Source: Metabacillus flavus
Lineage (GTDB): Bacteria; Bacillota; Bacilli; Bacillales; Bacillaceae
Direction: 5' to 3'
Assembly (NCBI RefSeq): GCF_018283675.1
Contig: NZ_JAGVRK010000001.1
Coordinates: 2,356,001 to 2,420,000, forward strand
DNA length: 64,000 nucleotides
The translations under genes and the position numbers were made by a program. The notes under the pieces were generated by a model. The model searched no databases. It had not been told where the DNA came from and worked only from the letters and a program-made list of their open reading frames with translations. Below, piece by piece: positions 34,549-42,947 of the stretch (positions are counted from its first letter, which is position 1; each line of letters starts with the position of its first letter).

Positions 34549-36102
34549 TTATAGCGGGATGTTTCCGTGTTTTTTGTAAGGCCGTGTTTCTTTCTTTGAA
34601 GAAAGCATGTCCAGTGCCTGAATAAGCTTAATCCGGGTTTCCCGCGGATCGATGACATCATCAACCATTCCCTGGCTTGCAGCCACGTATGGATTGGCGA
34701 ATTTTTCACGGTATTCTTCGATTTTTTTCGCTCTTTCCGCTTCCGGATCCTCACTGTTTTGAATGTCTCTTGAAAAAATGATATTTGCCGCACCTTGGGG
34801 TCCCATAACGGCAATTTCAGCGTTCGGCCAAGCGTATACCAGGTCTGCACCGATTGATTTGCTGTTTAAAGCTACATAGGCTCCCCCATATGCTTTTCTC
34901 AAAATAACCGTAATTTTGGGAACCGTTGCTTCTGAGTACGCGTATAAAATTTTTGCTCCATGACGGATAATTCCACCATGCTCCTGTTTAACACCTGGAA
35001 AAAATCCGGTTACATCTTCAAATGTAATAATCGGAATGTTAAAGGAATCACAAAAACGAATAAACCTGGAAGCTTTGTCAGAAGAATCGATGTCCAGTCC
35101 TCCGGCCATGTATTTCGGCTGATTGCAGACTAAACCGACCGTTTTTCCCTTTATCCGTGCAAATCCGACCACCATATTTTTGGCAAAGCCCTCATGGACC
35201 TCCATGAATGAATCCGGGTCCATAATATTATGAATGACGGTTCTTACATCATAGGGTCTGATTGCATCAAAAGGGATTAAATCGGTTAAATCAGGACGGT
35301 AATCGCTTCCTTCCGGTTCTTCTTCGGCTGGCGGCTTTTCTTCATTATTCTGAGGCAGATAGCTTAAAAGAAGCCGGACCTTTTCCAAAACTTCCTGCTC
35401 TGTCCCGCCGGAAAAATGGGCATTCCCGCTGACTGTATTATGTACGTGCGCTCCTCCAAGATCTTCAGAGCTGATTTTCTCACCGGTCACAGTTTCAATA
35501 ACCTTTGGCCCTGTAATAAACATTTGGCTCGTTTTCTCCACCATGAAAACAAAATCAGTGATAGCCGGGGAATAAACTGCACCGCCTGCACAAGGTCCCA
35601 GAATAACAGATATTTGAGGAATGACTCCTGAATAAATGCTATTCCTGTAAAAGATGTGTCCGTAACCATCTAATGATACCACACCCTCTTGAATCCTCGC
35701 ACCTCCAGAGTCATTCAGGCCAATGAAAGGAGTGCCGTTCTTCGCTGCAAGGTCCATCACAGCTGCTATTTTTTTCGCATGCATTTCACCGAGCGCTCCG
35801 CCAAATACCGTGAAGTCCTGTGAAAATAAATAAATGGGTCTGCCATTTACCTTTGCATACCCTGTTACCACTCCATCTCCCGGTCCTTTTTTGCCTTGAA
35901 GGCCAAAATCATTACACCGGTGTTCAATAAAGGCATTCAATTCAACAAAGGTCCCCTCATCAACCAGCAGGTCAATTCGTTCTCTTGCCGTCAGCTTTCC
36001 TTTTTCATGCTGTTTTTCTATTTTATCGTCTCCGCCGCCCATTTCAATTTCCCGCCTGCGGTCATATAATTCGTTAATTTTATCGTAAATATCCATAATC
36101 AT
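34549..36102 (-). CDS. yqjD: Acyl-CoA (propionyl/methylmalonyl-CoA) carboxylase, carboxyltransferase subunit YqjD
   Basis: 517 residues, full-length beta subunit with tandem crotonase-like domains. The N-terminal half has RERIDLLVDEGTF and GGALGEMHAKKI; the C-terminal half has GARIQEGV, GPCAGGAVYSPA, RKAYGGAYVALNSK and WPNAEIAVMGPQGAA. This is the pattern of PCC beta/methylmalonyl-CoA decarboxylase alpha. It moves carboxyl between biotin and propionyl-CoA. ATG overlaps the stop of the epimerase gene (ATGA). No biotin carboxylase/BCCP alpha subunit gene is in the window, so the partner is encoded elsewhere. Confidence 0.92.
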   Translation of the reverse strand: MIMDIYDKINELYDRRREIEMGGGDDKIEKQHEKGKLTARERIDLLVDEGTFVELNAFIEHRCNDFGLQGKKGPGDGVVTGYAKVNGRPIYLFSQDFTVFGGALGEMHAKKIAAVMDLAAKNGTPFIGLNDSGGARIQEGVVSLDGYGHIFYRNSIYSGVIPQISVILGPCAGGAVYSPAITDFVFMVEKTSQMFITGPKVIETVTGEKISSEDLGGAHVHNTVSGNAHFSGGTEQEVLEKVRLLLSYLPQNNEEKPPAEEEPEGSDYRPDLTDLIPFDAIRPYDVRTVIHNIMDPDSFMEVHEGFAKNMVVGFARIKGKTVGLVCNQPKYMAGGLDIDSSDKASRFIRFCDSFNIPIITFEDVTGFFPGVKQEHGGIIRHGAKILYAYSEATVPKITVILRKAYGGAYVALNSKSIGADLVYAWPNAEIAVMGPQGAANIIFSRDIQNSEDPEAERAKKIEEYREKFANPYVAASQGMVDDVIDPRETRIKLIQALDMLSSKKETRPYKKHGNIPL

Positions 36103-36515
36103 TTCACATCATTCCCCTTTTTTTCACAAAGCTCTGTCAGCGTTCCACCTGTTGATTTCGGGTGAAGGAAAGCGATTGATGCTCCTCCTGCCCCGAGTCT
36201 TGGAGCATGATCAATCATCATGATTCCCTGTTTGCTAAGCTCAGCAATCCGTTCGTCAATATTGTCTACTTTATAAGCTATGTGATGAATCCCCTCGCCC
36301 CTTTTTTCGATAAATCTGGCTACCGGGCTATCAGAAGATGTCGGCTCAAGCAGTTCAATTTTTTGATTCCCCGCATCTAAAAAAGCAACCTTAACCAGCT
36401 GGGAAGGCACTTCTTCCTCACCAATGAGCTTCATCCCTAAAGCGTCTACATAAAACGGCAGCGAATTTTGAATAGATGTTACCGCGATCCCTAAATGATC
36501 TACATTTTTTATCAT
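36099..36515 (-). CDS. yqjC: Methylmalonyl-CoA epimerase YqjC
   Basis: 138 residues of the glyoxalase/VOC fold: DHLGIAVTSIQNSLPFY at the start (His metal ligand), IELLEPT, and GIHHIAYKVDN in the second half. It interconverts (S)- and (R)-methylmalonyl-CoA. It is translationally coupled to yqjD (4-nt overlap) and functionally links the carboxylase to the MutAB mutase encoded at 42.9-47 kb. Confidence 0.92.
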   Translation of the reverse strand: MIKNVDHLGIAVTSIQNSLPFYVDALGMKLIGEEEVPSQLVKVAFLDAGNQKIELLEPTSSDSPVARFIEKRGEGIHHIAYKVDNIDERIAELSKQGIMMIDHAPRLGAGGASIAFLHPKSTGGTLTELCEKKGNDVK

Positions 36516-36674
36516 GCTTCATCTCTCCCATGCTGTAAACGGATACATACATACATTCTCCAATATCCGCCTTGATTCCTTCTTATTCGAGTGAATCTCT
36601 TATTTCTGATTTGGTCTTGTCCGGAAAAGAAATTCACGTTAAAATGGAACTATTGATTTTTGGGAGTGATTGAC

Positions 36675-36776
36675 ATGTCCAATAAAAAAGTCCAGAAAAT
36701 TGTTGTGATGGTTATGCTGGGAGTCATGCTCCTGACAACGCTTCTAGCCGGATTATCAACTTTTATCGGGTTCTAA
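36675..36776 (+). CDS. Prli42-like membrane miniprotein
   Basis: 33 residues: MSNKKVQKIVVMVMLGVMLL then TTLLAGLSTFIGF. A short basic N terminus (two Lys plus Gln-Lys) is followed by one transmembrane helix, matching Prli42, the miniprotein that anchors the stressosome to the membrane in Listeria and other Firmicutes (DUF4044). GGGAGTG lies 7 nt before the ATG and a strong terminator follows. Too short for routine ORF calling. The recognition is by pattern and size; a link to sigma-B signalling is inference. Confidence 0.8.
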   Translation: MSNKKVQKIVVMVMLGVMLLTTLLAGLSTFIGF

Positions 36777-36792
36777 AATAGGTATTAATATG

Positions 36793-36835
36793 AGGATCGC
36801 TCAGGCAGAAACATTCTGCCGCAGCGATCCTTTTT
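36793..36835 (+). terminator. Terminator after the Prli42-like gene
   Basis: AGGATCGCT-CA-GGCAGAA / TTCTGCC-GC-AGCGATCCT stem followed by TTTTTCTTT. Confidence 0.92.
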
Positions 36836-36950
36836 CTTTCAGCGGAAAATTCACTTAAGGAGAAGAAATGTACAGGCAGAAAAAACTACAAAGATAAATC
36901 TCCGGAACCATTAAATGCATCCCCCGCTGAATGATACATAGGAAAATACA

Positions 36951-36976
36951 AAAACTCGCCAAATTTGGCGAGTTTT
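36951..36976. terminator. Bidirectional terminator
   Basis: AAAACTCGCCAAA / TTTGGCGAGTTTT, a perfect palindrome; it ends the L,D-transpeptidase transcript on the reverse strand. Confidence 0.85.
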
Positions 36977-36986
36977 TTAAATCCTT

Positions 36987-37499
36987 TTATTCGGTTGAAA
37001 TGGCCCCTTTTTCCTTAGCAAGTGTTTCAAACGTCTGATTCGTATCGGTAATCCAGACTTTGGTTCCAATTGGAATTTTAGAAAAGAGCTGTTTAACTTC
37101 TTCATTGTGCATGCGGACACAGCCCTGAGTGACAAAGCTTCCGATGGATGATTCGCGATTCGTTCCGTGAATACCGTATGTCCGTCCATCCGTTCCTTCT
37201 GCATCAAATCCGATCCATCGCGGACCGAGAGGATTTTTCGGATCTCCGCCGGGGATGTCTTTCTTCCGGTAATAAGGATCCACCGCTTTGACAATAATTG
37301 AGAATTCTCCCTCTGGTGTTAGCTTTGATTCCTTTCCGCTGGCAACAGAGTAAATTTTCTGAATTGATCCATCATCAATAAAAGCCATTTCATTCGTTTG
37401 CTTGTTTATGATCAGGTAGGGATCCCCCTCAACCGGGTTATGTCCCAGCGGCCAAATCGGAGAAGCCATCAGTATTGAAAGAATAATCATCCATTTCAA
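36987..37499 (-). CDS. yqjB: L,D-transpeptidase (YkuD domain), exported
   Basis: 170 residues from a TTG at 37499 (AGAGGGTG upstream; the GTG at 37508 lies inside that site). A hydrophobic signal (KWMIILSILMASPIWPLG) is followed by a YkuD domain: YLIINKQTNEM at the start and the catalytic IHGTNRESSIG ... TQGCVRM with the nucleophile Cys in SxGCxR-type context. These enzymes make 3-3 peptide cross-links or attach proteins in the cell wall or spore cortex. The position next to yqjA fits B. subtilis yqjB; the symbol rests on synteny. Confidence 0.8.
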   Translation of the reverse strand: MKWMIILSILMASPIWPLGHNPVEGDPYLIINKQTNEMAFIDDGSIQKIYSVASGKESKLTPEGEFSIIVKAVDPYYRKKDIPGGDPKNPLGPRWIGFDAEGTDGRTYGIHGTNRESSIGSFVTQGCVRMHNEEVKQLFSKIPIGTKVWITDTNQTFETLAKEKGAISTE

Positions 37500-37551
37500 A
37501 AGCAGCACCCTCTTTTTTTCTTATTATGAGAAAAAAGAGGACGTTCCATCC

Positions 37552-38508
37552 TTATTTCAGGCCTTTGAAATAACTTTTCATGACTAAATATTGTTCAAGC
37601 TCCCGCACCAGATGAAGCAGGCAGGCGCGGGTTTCAAACTCATCTCTTGTTTTCGGCAGCTCCATTTCCTGAAAGGATGCTTTCATTTCATGCAGCTTTC
37701 TTAAGAACATATGGGCGGTGTTTCCGGGATGAATATGCTCGCGCAGATCCTTAATGAAGTCGGCGATCATTTCCCCCTGTTCAACCGTAACGGATAAGTT
37801 TGAGATCAGCGGCAATAGCCGTTCAATTAACTCAAATTGTTTTTCTCTCATCCGAAAATAATGGTAATACAGGTTTTCGTTCCGGAGGAAATGGTTTTCA
37901 ACATCCCGGAAGGCAAGTGTTTTGGCTTCATGAATAATACTTGCCGTTTCTGTTATCTCTTTGCCATCCCATTGATTGTCTCCTTCAAGCAGATATAACT
38001 CCATCTGACGGAAAATTGAGGCAAAATTGGCTTCTATCTTTTTTTGGTATGTTTCCAGCCTTCGGTCGACGCTCGGCATATAAAGGTTCATGATTAGGGC
38101 AACACCGATACCTGTTGCTATTAGTGCAAGCTCATTTAATATGAGCGATAAAGTAATGTGGTTGGATGCGTATAAATGAAGAATGATGACAGAGCTGGTG
38201 ACAATGCCCTCCTTCGCTTTTGCCATAACGGCTACCGGAATAAATAACAGCAGCATGAATCCAATGACAATGGGAGAGTAGCCGAACAGCTCGAAAAATA
38301 CGAATGAAAATAAGATGGCTATGGAACACGCCAGAAATCTCGCCCATGAGCTTTGCAGGGATTTTTTCTTTGTTACCTGAATGCAAAGAATCGCAATGAT
38401 TCCTGCTGAGGGGAAATTCTGAAGTCCGAACAATTGGGCGAGGCTGATCGCGGCAGCTGTTCCCAAAGCAGTTTTAATTGTCCTGTAACCTATTCTAAAT
38501 GGCTTCAT
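37552..38508 (-). CDS. yqjA: Aromatic acid exporter family membrane protein YqjA
   Basis: 318 residues. Residues 1-155 contain about five transmembrane helices with the opening GYRTIKTALGTAAAISLAQLFG typical of the ArAE/FUSC-like (DUF939) family, and residues ~160-318 form a cytoplasmic helical domain (YQKKIEANFASIFRQMELYL...). Matches B. subtilis YqjA in length, layout and position between yqjB and the art operon. Substrate unknown; export of aromatic acids is only a family-level suggestion. Confidence 0.85.
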   Translation of the reverse strand: MKPFRIGYRTIKTALGTAAAISLAQLFGLQNFPSAGIIAILCIQVTKKKSLQSSWARFLACSIAILFSFVFFELFGYSPIVIGFMLLLFIPVAVMAKAKEGIVTSSVIILHLYASNHITLSLILNELALIATGIGVALIMNLYMPSVDRRLETYQKKIEANFASIFRQMELYLLEGDNQWDGKEITETASIIHEAKTLAFRDVENHFLRNENLYYHYFRMREKQFELIERLLPLISNLSVTVEQGEMIADFIKDLREHIHPGNTAHMFLRKLHEMKASFQEMELPKTRDEFETRACLLHLVRELEQYLVMKSYFKGLK

Positions 38509-38559
38509 GCAAAAACTCCTAATTCTTGTTGTTCCTTTATTGTAACCTAAAAAAGAACC

Positions 38560-38637
38560 GGCTAAAGCGGAAGCACCCTCCTCTTTTGACAGACACCTCT
38601 ATTAGGTGCAGCAAAAGGAGGCGGGTGCCGCTTGGCC
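38560..38637 (-). terminator. Long imperfect inverted repeat, terminator of artPQM
   Basis: The two arms (38560-38590 and 38611-38637) pair through AAGCGG/CCGCTT, GCACCC/GGGTGC and CCTCTTTTG/CAAAAGGAGG, with an inner CACCT-CTATT-AGGTG hairpin. On the reverse strand it is followed by TTCTTTTTT, so it can terminate the art operon. It is unusually long for a simple terminator. Confidence 0.7.
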
Positions 38638-38659
38638 AGCTCCTAAGTCCATCAATAGT

Positions 38660-39382
38660 TTACAGCATTTTGCTTAAAAAGTCTTGTGCCCTTTGCGTTT
38701 TGGGATGGGCAAAAAATTCGGCAGGAGGAGCATCCTCTACAAGTGCTCCGCCATCCAAGAACAGCACCCGGTCCGCAGCTTCCCTTGCAAAGCCCATTTC
38801 ATGCGTCACAATGATCATCGTCATTCCTGTATGCGCCAAGTCTTTCATAACATCGAGTACTTCTTTGACCATTTCAGGATCCAGAGCAGATGTCGGCTCA
38901 TCAAAAAGCATGACATCCGGGTTCATAGCCAGTGCTCTTGCGATAGCCACCCGCTGCTTTTGACCGCCGGAAAGACGGCTCGGGTATTCATTTGCTTTAT
39001 CGCTTAAACCAACCTTTACAAGAAGCGCCTTCGCTTTTTCCTCTGCCTCTGCTTTTGACAGACCCTTAACAGTAGTCGGAGCGTAGGTTAGATTTTGCAG
39101 CACTGTTTTGTGCGGAAACAGATGAAAGTGCTGGAACACCATTCCTAAGTTCTGACGGATGACGTTAATTTTCGCTTTAGGAGCAGTGACTTTTTCACCG
39201 CCTATTTCAATTTCACCGCTTGTTGGAACCTCAAGCAGATTTAAACATCTTAAAAAGGTTGATTTTCCTGATCCTGATGGACCGATAACCGCAACCACTT
39301 CTCCTTTATTTATGGATACTGAAATATTGTGCAATACTTCGTTTTTCCCGAAGGATTTATGCAGCTTGTCCACCTTAATCAC
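38660..39382 (-). CDS. artM: Amino-acid ABC transporter ATPase ArtM
   Basis: 240 residues, a typical polar amino-acid importer ATPase: Walker [10 protein letters not shown] near residue 33, Q-loop, signature LSGGQKQR near 133, Walker [14 protein letters not shown], and switch His in VTHEMGF. Starts with GTG, overlapping the end of artQ by 8 nt, with AAAGGAG upstream. With artQ and artP it forms an arginine/polar amino-acid importer (B. subtilis yqiXYZ = artPQM). The operon is closed by the long inverted repeat at 38560-38637. Confidence 0.92.
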   Translation of the reverse strand: MIKVDKLHKSFGKNEVLHNISVSINKGEVVAVIGPSGSGKSTFLRCLNLLEVPTSGEIEIGGEKVTAPKAKINVIRQNLGMVFQHFHLFPHKTVLQNLTYAPTTVKGLSKAEAEEKAKALLVKVGLSDKANEYPSRLSGGQKQRVAIARALAMNPDVMLFDEPTSALDPEMVKEVLDVMKDLAHTGMTMIIVTHEMGFAREAADRVLFLDGGALVEDAPPAEFFAHPKTQRAQDFLSKML

Positions 39383-40031
39383 TTTGTCTCAATCTCCTTT
39401 CAATCAGCTTGCCGATCATGGTAAGGATCATGACAAGAACGTAGTAGATGAGTCCCGCGAAGAGCAGCGGTTCAAAATATTTGTACATATCGGCACCTAC
39501 TTGGTACGAACGTCTCATAACGTCTCCAAGCCCGATAACCGTCACGATAGCTGATTCCTTTGTCAGGGTAATAAACTCATTTACAAGCGCTGGCAGGATG
39601 TTTTTAAAGGCCTGCGGGAGTATGATATCCTTCATCGTTTGATTGTATGGAACACCGAGAGCCATAGCAGCCTCGCGCTGCCCTTTATCTACAGCCAAAA
39701 TCCCCGCACGTATTACTTCAGATATGTACGCTCCTGAATTAAGTGTAAAAGCAGCAACTGCAGCCCAATACGGTTCGATCGTCCCGATAAATTGAGGAAG
39801 TCCGAAGTATATAATCAGCAGCTGAAGAACGAGAGGCGTTCCGCGAAAGATCGATGTATAAAAATCAGCCAGCCAATTAAGCGGCTTTATTCGGCTAATT
39901 TTAAGAAGGGCAAGAATAATTGCCCATGTAAATCCAAAAAGAGCAGAAAGAGCCACAAGCTTTAATGTGATGCCAAGTCCTCCCAGAATAAAGGGAATTG
40001 AACCGGCTATTGCTGAAAAGTCGATATTCAT
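39375..40031 (-). CDS. artQ: Amino-acid ABC transporter permease ArtQ
   Basis: 218 residues with five hydrophobic helices and the HisM/ArtQ-type EAA loop ([22 protein letters not shown]). [18 protein letters not shown] is the conserved N-terminal motif of polar amino-acid permeases. AAAGGAG precedes the ATG. It lies 168 nt downstream of artP beyond a strong hairpin, and overlaps artM. Confidence 0.92.
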   Translation of the reverse strand: MNIDFSAIAGSIPFILGGLGITLKLVALSALFGFTWAIILALLKISRIKPLNWLADFYTSIFRGTPLVLQLLIIYFGLPQFIGTIEPYWAAVAAFTLNSGAYISEVIRAGILAVDKGQREAAMALGVPYNQTMKDIILPQAFKNILPALVNEFITLTKESAIVTVIGLGDVMRRSYQVGADMYKYFEPLLFAGLIYYVLVMILTMIGKLIERRLRQSD

Positions 40032-40160
40032 AAGCTGACTCCTTTCTTCTTTGTCAAAGGATCTTGTCTAAAAGATTTTTACTAGAGGCTTATTTGAGCG
40101 GAAATCAACCATTTCCAATCCTGTTTATAGCAGCACAGTTTGTGAAAACAGGCTTGTCAT

Positions 40161-40195
40161 AAGAAACGTTCAACCTTCAGAGTTGAACGTTTCTT
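40161..40195 (-). other. Intercistronic hairpin between artP and artQ
   Basis: Perfect 14-bp stem AAGAAACGTTCAAC / GTTGAACGTTTCTT with a 7-nt loop directly after the artP stop. No T-run follows on the reverse strand, so it looks like an mRNA 3' stabiliser or partial attenuator rather than a full terminator. It would let the binding protein be made in excess of the membrane components. Confidence 0.8.
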
Positions 40196-40199
40196 ATGC

Positions 40200-40994
40200 T
40201 TATTCAGATTTTTGATCTTGACCGAACCATTTCAGAACAAGCTTTTCCAATTCGCCGTTTTCTTTCATTTTATTAAGAGCTTCATTAAATTCTTTTGTGT
40301 ATTTGCTGTCTTTTTGGAAAGCGATAGCGGAACCCGCTTCCTCTTCATTTCCGGTTTCCATTGTAAATCCTTCAAGTTCTTTATCTTTTTCAAAATATCC
40401 TTTAGCTACTGTGTCTTCAATGATGGCAGCCTCAAAACGTCCTGCTTTAATTTCTTGAACGATGTCAGGAATACGATTGCGGTTTTCAATTTTAATTTTT
40501 GTTTTCTCTGCGATTTTCTCTGCTTCGCCTTCCTGGATAGAACCAAGCTGTACTCCTACAGTTTTCCCTTCCAGGTCTTCAACCGTTTTAATTCCGCTTC
40601 CTTTTTTAGACACAATCATGTGCTTCGCTGTGTAATAAACATCCGTGAAATCTACGTTTTTTTTGCGTTCTTCCGTCGGTGTCATTCCTGCCAGAACCAT
40701 ATCTACCTGTTTCGCTTGCAGGGCCGGTACAAGACTATTAAAATCCAGGTCCTGAATTTCTACCTTGTAGCCAAGTTCGTCTGCCAGAGCATTAACCAAA
40801 TCAATATCAAATCCGATAATGTCATCGCCCTTTGTTGTATCTTTGTATTCAAATGGAGGATAGTCGGCAGATGTAGCCATCTTTATAACTTTCTTCTCTT
40901 TTCCACCATCCTCTGATGTTTCTTCTGAAGATCCGCATGCGGCAAGCATAGAAGCGATAACGAGGCCAATTGCTAGCAATAACCATTTTTTCAT
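40200..40994 (-). CDS. artP: Amino-acid ABC transporter substrate-binding lipoprotein ArtP
   Basis: 264 residues. Lipoprotein signal MKKWLLLAIGLVIASMLAAC with Cys20, then an SBP_bac_3 fold: IKMATSADYPPFEY, GFDIDLVNALADELGYK, LVPALQAKQVDMVLAGMTPTEER and the ligand-site GVQLGS. Cluster-3 polar amino-acid binding protein, arginine-type by operon context. AGGGGGAAAC precedes the ATG. First gene of artP-artQ-artM. Confidence 0.92.
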   Translation of the reverse strand: MKKWLLLAIGLVIASMLAACGSSEETSEDGGKEKKVIKMATSADYPPFEYKDTTKGDDIIGFDIDLVNALADELGYKVEIQDLDFNSLVPALQAKQVDMVLAGMTPTEERKKNVDFTDVYYTAKHMIVSKKGSGIKTVEDLEGKTVGVQLGSIQEGEAEKIAEKTKIKIENRNRIPDIVQEIKAGRFEAAIIEDTVAKGYFEKDKELEGFTMETGNEEEAGSAIAFQKDSKYTKEFNEALNKMKENGELEKLVLKWFGQDQKSE

Positions 40995-41238
40995 TGATTG
41001 TTTCCCCCTATAATTTTGTAAAGTTAAAAATATTCTAAATTTAATAAAATTATGTCCTAAATCCTAGAACTTTTCAAGAAATTTTTAACCTTATATTTAT
41101 ACGATATTTTGTATTTTAACACGATTTAATATTTATGCAATAACTCTATTAAAAATAAATTTTATTTTATATTTTACTATTCTTAAAAAATACCGCTATA
41201 TCAGGGAGCAATACCTCTTTAATTGATAAAAGCATAAA
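40995..41238. other. AT-rich leader upstream of artP
   Basis: Very AT-rich with no gene. It must hold the art promoter; stretches such as AAATATTCTAAATTTAAT resemble CodY-type sites loosely but with several mismatches, so no operator is claimed. Confidence 0.35.
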
Positions 41239-41270
41239 AAAAAGAGACCTTAACTTAAAGGTCTCTTTTA
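41239..41270 (-). terminator. Terminator after brxB
   Basis: AAAAGAGACCTT / AAGGTCTCTTTT, a 12-bp stem with a short loop and flanking A/T runs. Confidence 0.9.
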
Positions 41271-41290
41271 ATAATTATGCACAAGTATGA

Positions 41291-41728
41291 TTATACTTCT
41301 TTGCAGTGCTGCTCAAATGCTTCCTGCAGTTTTGCTACAACGGCCATCGGCTCATGGCCTTCAATTTCATGCCGCTCTACCATTGCTGCAAGTTTTCCAT
41401 CTTTCATAAGGGCAAAAGATGGAGAGGACGGCGGAAATCCTGTAAAGAATTCACGCGCTCTTGCTGTCGCTTCCTTATCCTGACCGGCAAATACCGTTAC
41501 AAGGCGGTCTGGACGCTTATCATAATGAACAGAATGAGCTGCAGCCGGTCTCGCAATTCCTCCGGCGCATCCGCATACAGAATTCACCATGACAAGAGTG
41601 GTTCCCTCTTGATTTAATGTATCCTCTACCTCATCTGCTGTTGTTAGTTCTGTATAGCCTGCAGCCGTTATTTCCTGGCGTGCCTGTCTGACAACATCAT
41701 TCATAAACAAATTAAAATCTATGTTCAT
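41291..41728 (-). CDS. brxB: Bacilliredoxin BrxB (YqiW)
   Basis: 145 residues of the YphP/YqiW family with the thioredoxin-like CGC active site in [14 protein letters not shown] (around residues 50-63) and [14 protein letters not shown]. Bacilliredoxins remove bacillithiol from S-bacillithiolated proteins after oxidative stress. AAGGAG precedes the ATG. In B. subtilis yqiW also lies between the art operon and bmrU; here the mutase operon has been placed between brxB and bmrU. Confidence 0.93.
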   Translation of the reverse strand: MNIDFNLFMNDVVRQARQEITAAGYTELTTADEVEDTLNQEGTTLVMVNSVCGCAGGIARPAAAHSVHYDKRPDRLVTVFAGQDKEATARAREFFTGFPPSSPSFALMKDGKLAAMVERHEIEGHEPMAVVAKLQEAFEQHCKEV

Positions 41729-41933
41729 ATTTATCTCTCCTTTGCTTTACACATCACAATTGGCTTTTTTTGAACCTGCTGAAGGAAGTCCTTGCCTTTA
41801 TCTTACCAAGAGCAGGGACGTTTCCGCAAACAGCATGATTAGCTTTTTCATTTTAGCTCTGTTAAACTTGGCTGTTGATTTCGGCTGCAGGCTTTCGCTT
41901 CGATCATCAGGCGTTATAAATCAGCCTTATACT

Positions 41934-42947
41934 TTAAAATAGCCTTGATTTTAAAAAATCATCAACTAGCTCTTTGACGAGCGATGAAACAGCTGCTTTC
42001 TCTTCTGCTATATTCTGCTCAGCTGCTGAGAGCCGTTCCATCACGGACGGATTTTTGTAAAAAGCATGAAGCAGCTCATCTTTTATACTTTCGTGGAGCC
42101 AGTCCTTTTGCTGTCCGCGCCTCCGGTTTGCAAACAGTCCTGATTCCTTCGTTGCTTTCTGAAATGCCTCAATCTTTTCCCAAATCTCCCTAATTCCTGT
42201 TTCTTTAAGGGCGCTTGCCGGCAGCGCATCAGTGGTCCAGCCCTCAGTATAGGGTTTCAGAAAGTGAAGCATTGTGCTGTATTCCTGTACCGCTTTTTTG
42301 GCAAGCTGGAGATTGCCGCCATCTGCTTTATTCACAACAACGAGATCGGGAAGCTCCATAATTCCCTTCTTCATGGTCTGCAGCTCGTCGCCTGCTCCTG
42401 TCAGGACAAGCAGCAAAAAGAAGTCTACCATACCCCGAACGAGGTATTCCCCCTGTCCTACCCCCATCGTTTCTATAAGAATAATGTCAAATCCAGCAGC
42501 CTCGCAAAGCAGCATCGTTTCTCTTGTTTTCCTGCTTACGCCGCCAAGGGTTCCGCTTGAAGGTGACGGCCTTATAAAGGCATCCGGATTAATGGAAAGC
42601 CTCTCCATCCTCGTTTTGTCACCCAGAATGCTTCCTTTTGAAACATGACTGGTCGGATCCACAGCCAGTACTGCCACCTTATGGCCTTTCTTGCATAAAT
42701 AGGTTCCGAACGTATCAATAAATGTGCTCTTTCCCGCTCCGGGCACTCCCGTAATTCCAATTCGGATGGAGCCGGTTCTTTTTGATAAAACCTTTTCCAG
42801 AAGGCTCTGAGCTGCCTCAAAATGCCGCTCAGCATTGCTTTCTACAAGAGTTATCGACTGAGCGAGTATGCTTCTGTCTCCCTTTAAAATCCCCTCAGCA
42901 AGATGATTGGGATCAATCGGGCGATGCACTCGTTTTCTCTTCATCAT
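41934..42947 (-). CDS. meaB: Methylmalonyl-CoA mutase chaperone GTPase MeaB
   Basis: 337 residues of the MeaB/ArgK G3E GTPase group: P-loop GVPGAGKST near residue 65, [27 protein letters not shown] (Walker B/switch), and VVNKADGGN (NKxD guanine specificity). It loads and protects the adenosylcobalamin cofactor of the mutase. Its ATG overlaps the mutB stop (ATGA), so translation is coupled. Last gene of mutA-mutB-meaB. Confidence 0.93.
   Translation of the reverse strand: MMKRKRVHRPIDPNHLAEGILKGDRSILAQSITLVESNAERHFEAAQSLLEKVLSKRTGSIRIGITGVPGAGKSTFIDTFGTYLCKKGHKVAVLAVDPTSHVSKGSILGDKTRMERLSINPDAFIRPSPSSGTLGGVSRKTRETMLLCEAAGFDIILIETMGVGQGEYLVRGMVDFFLLLVLTGAGDELQTMKKGIMELPDLVVVNKADGGNLQLAKKAVQEYSTMLHFLKPYTEGWTTDALPASALKETGIREIWEKIEAFQKATKESGLFANRRRGQQKDWLHESIKDELLHAFYKNPSVMERLSAAEQNIAEEKAAVSSLVKELVDDFLKSRLF

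Noticed and set aside
41020-41080. Possible CodY or ArgR site upstream of artP.
   Set aside because: Only loose matches with several mismatches in very AT-rich DNA.
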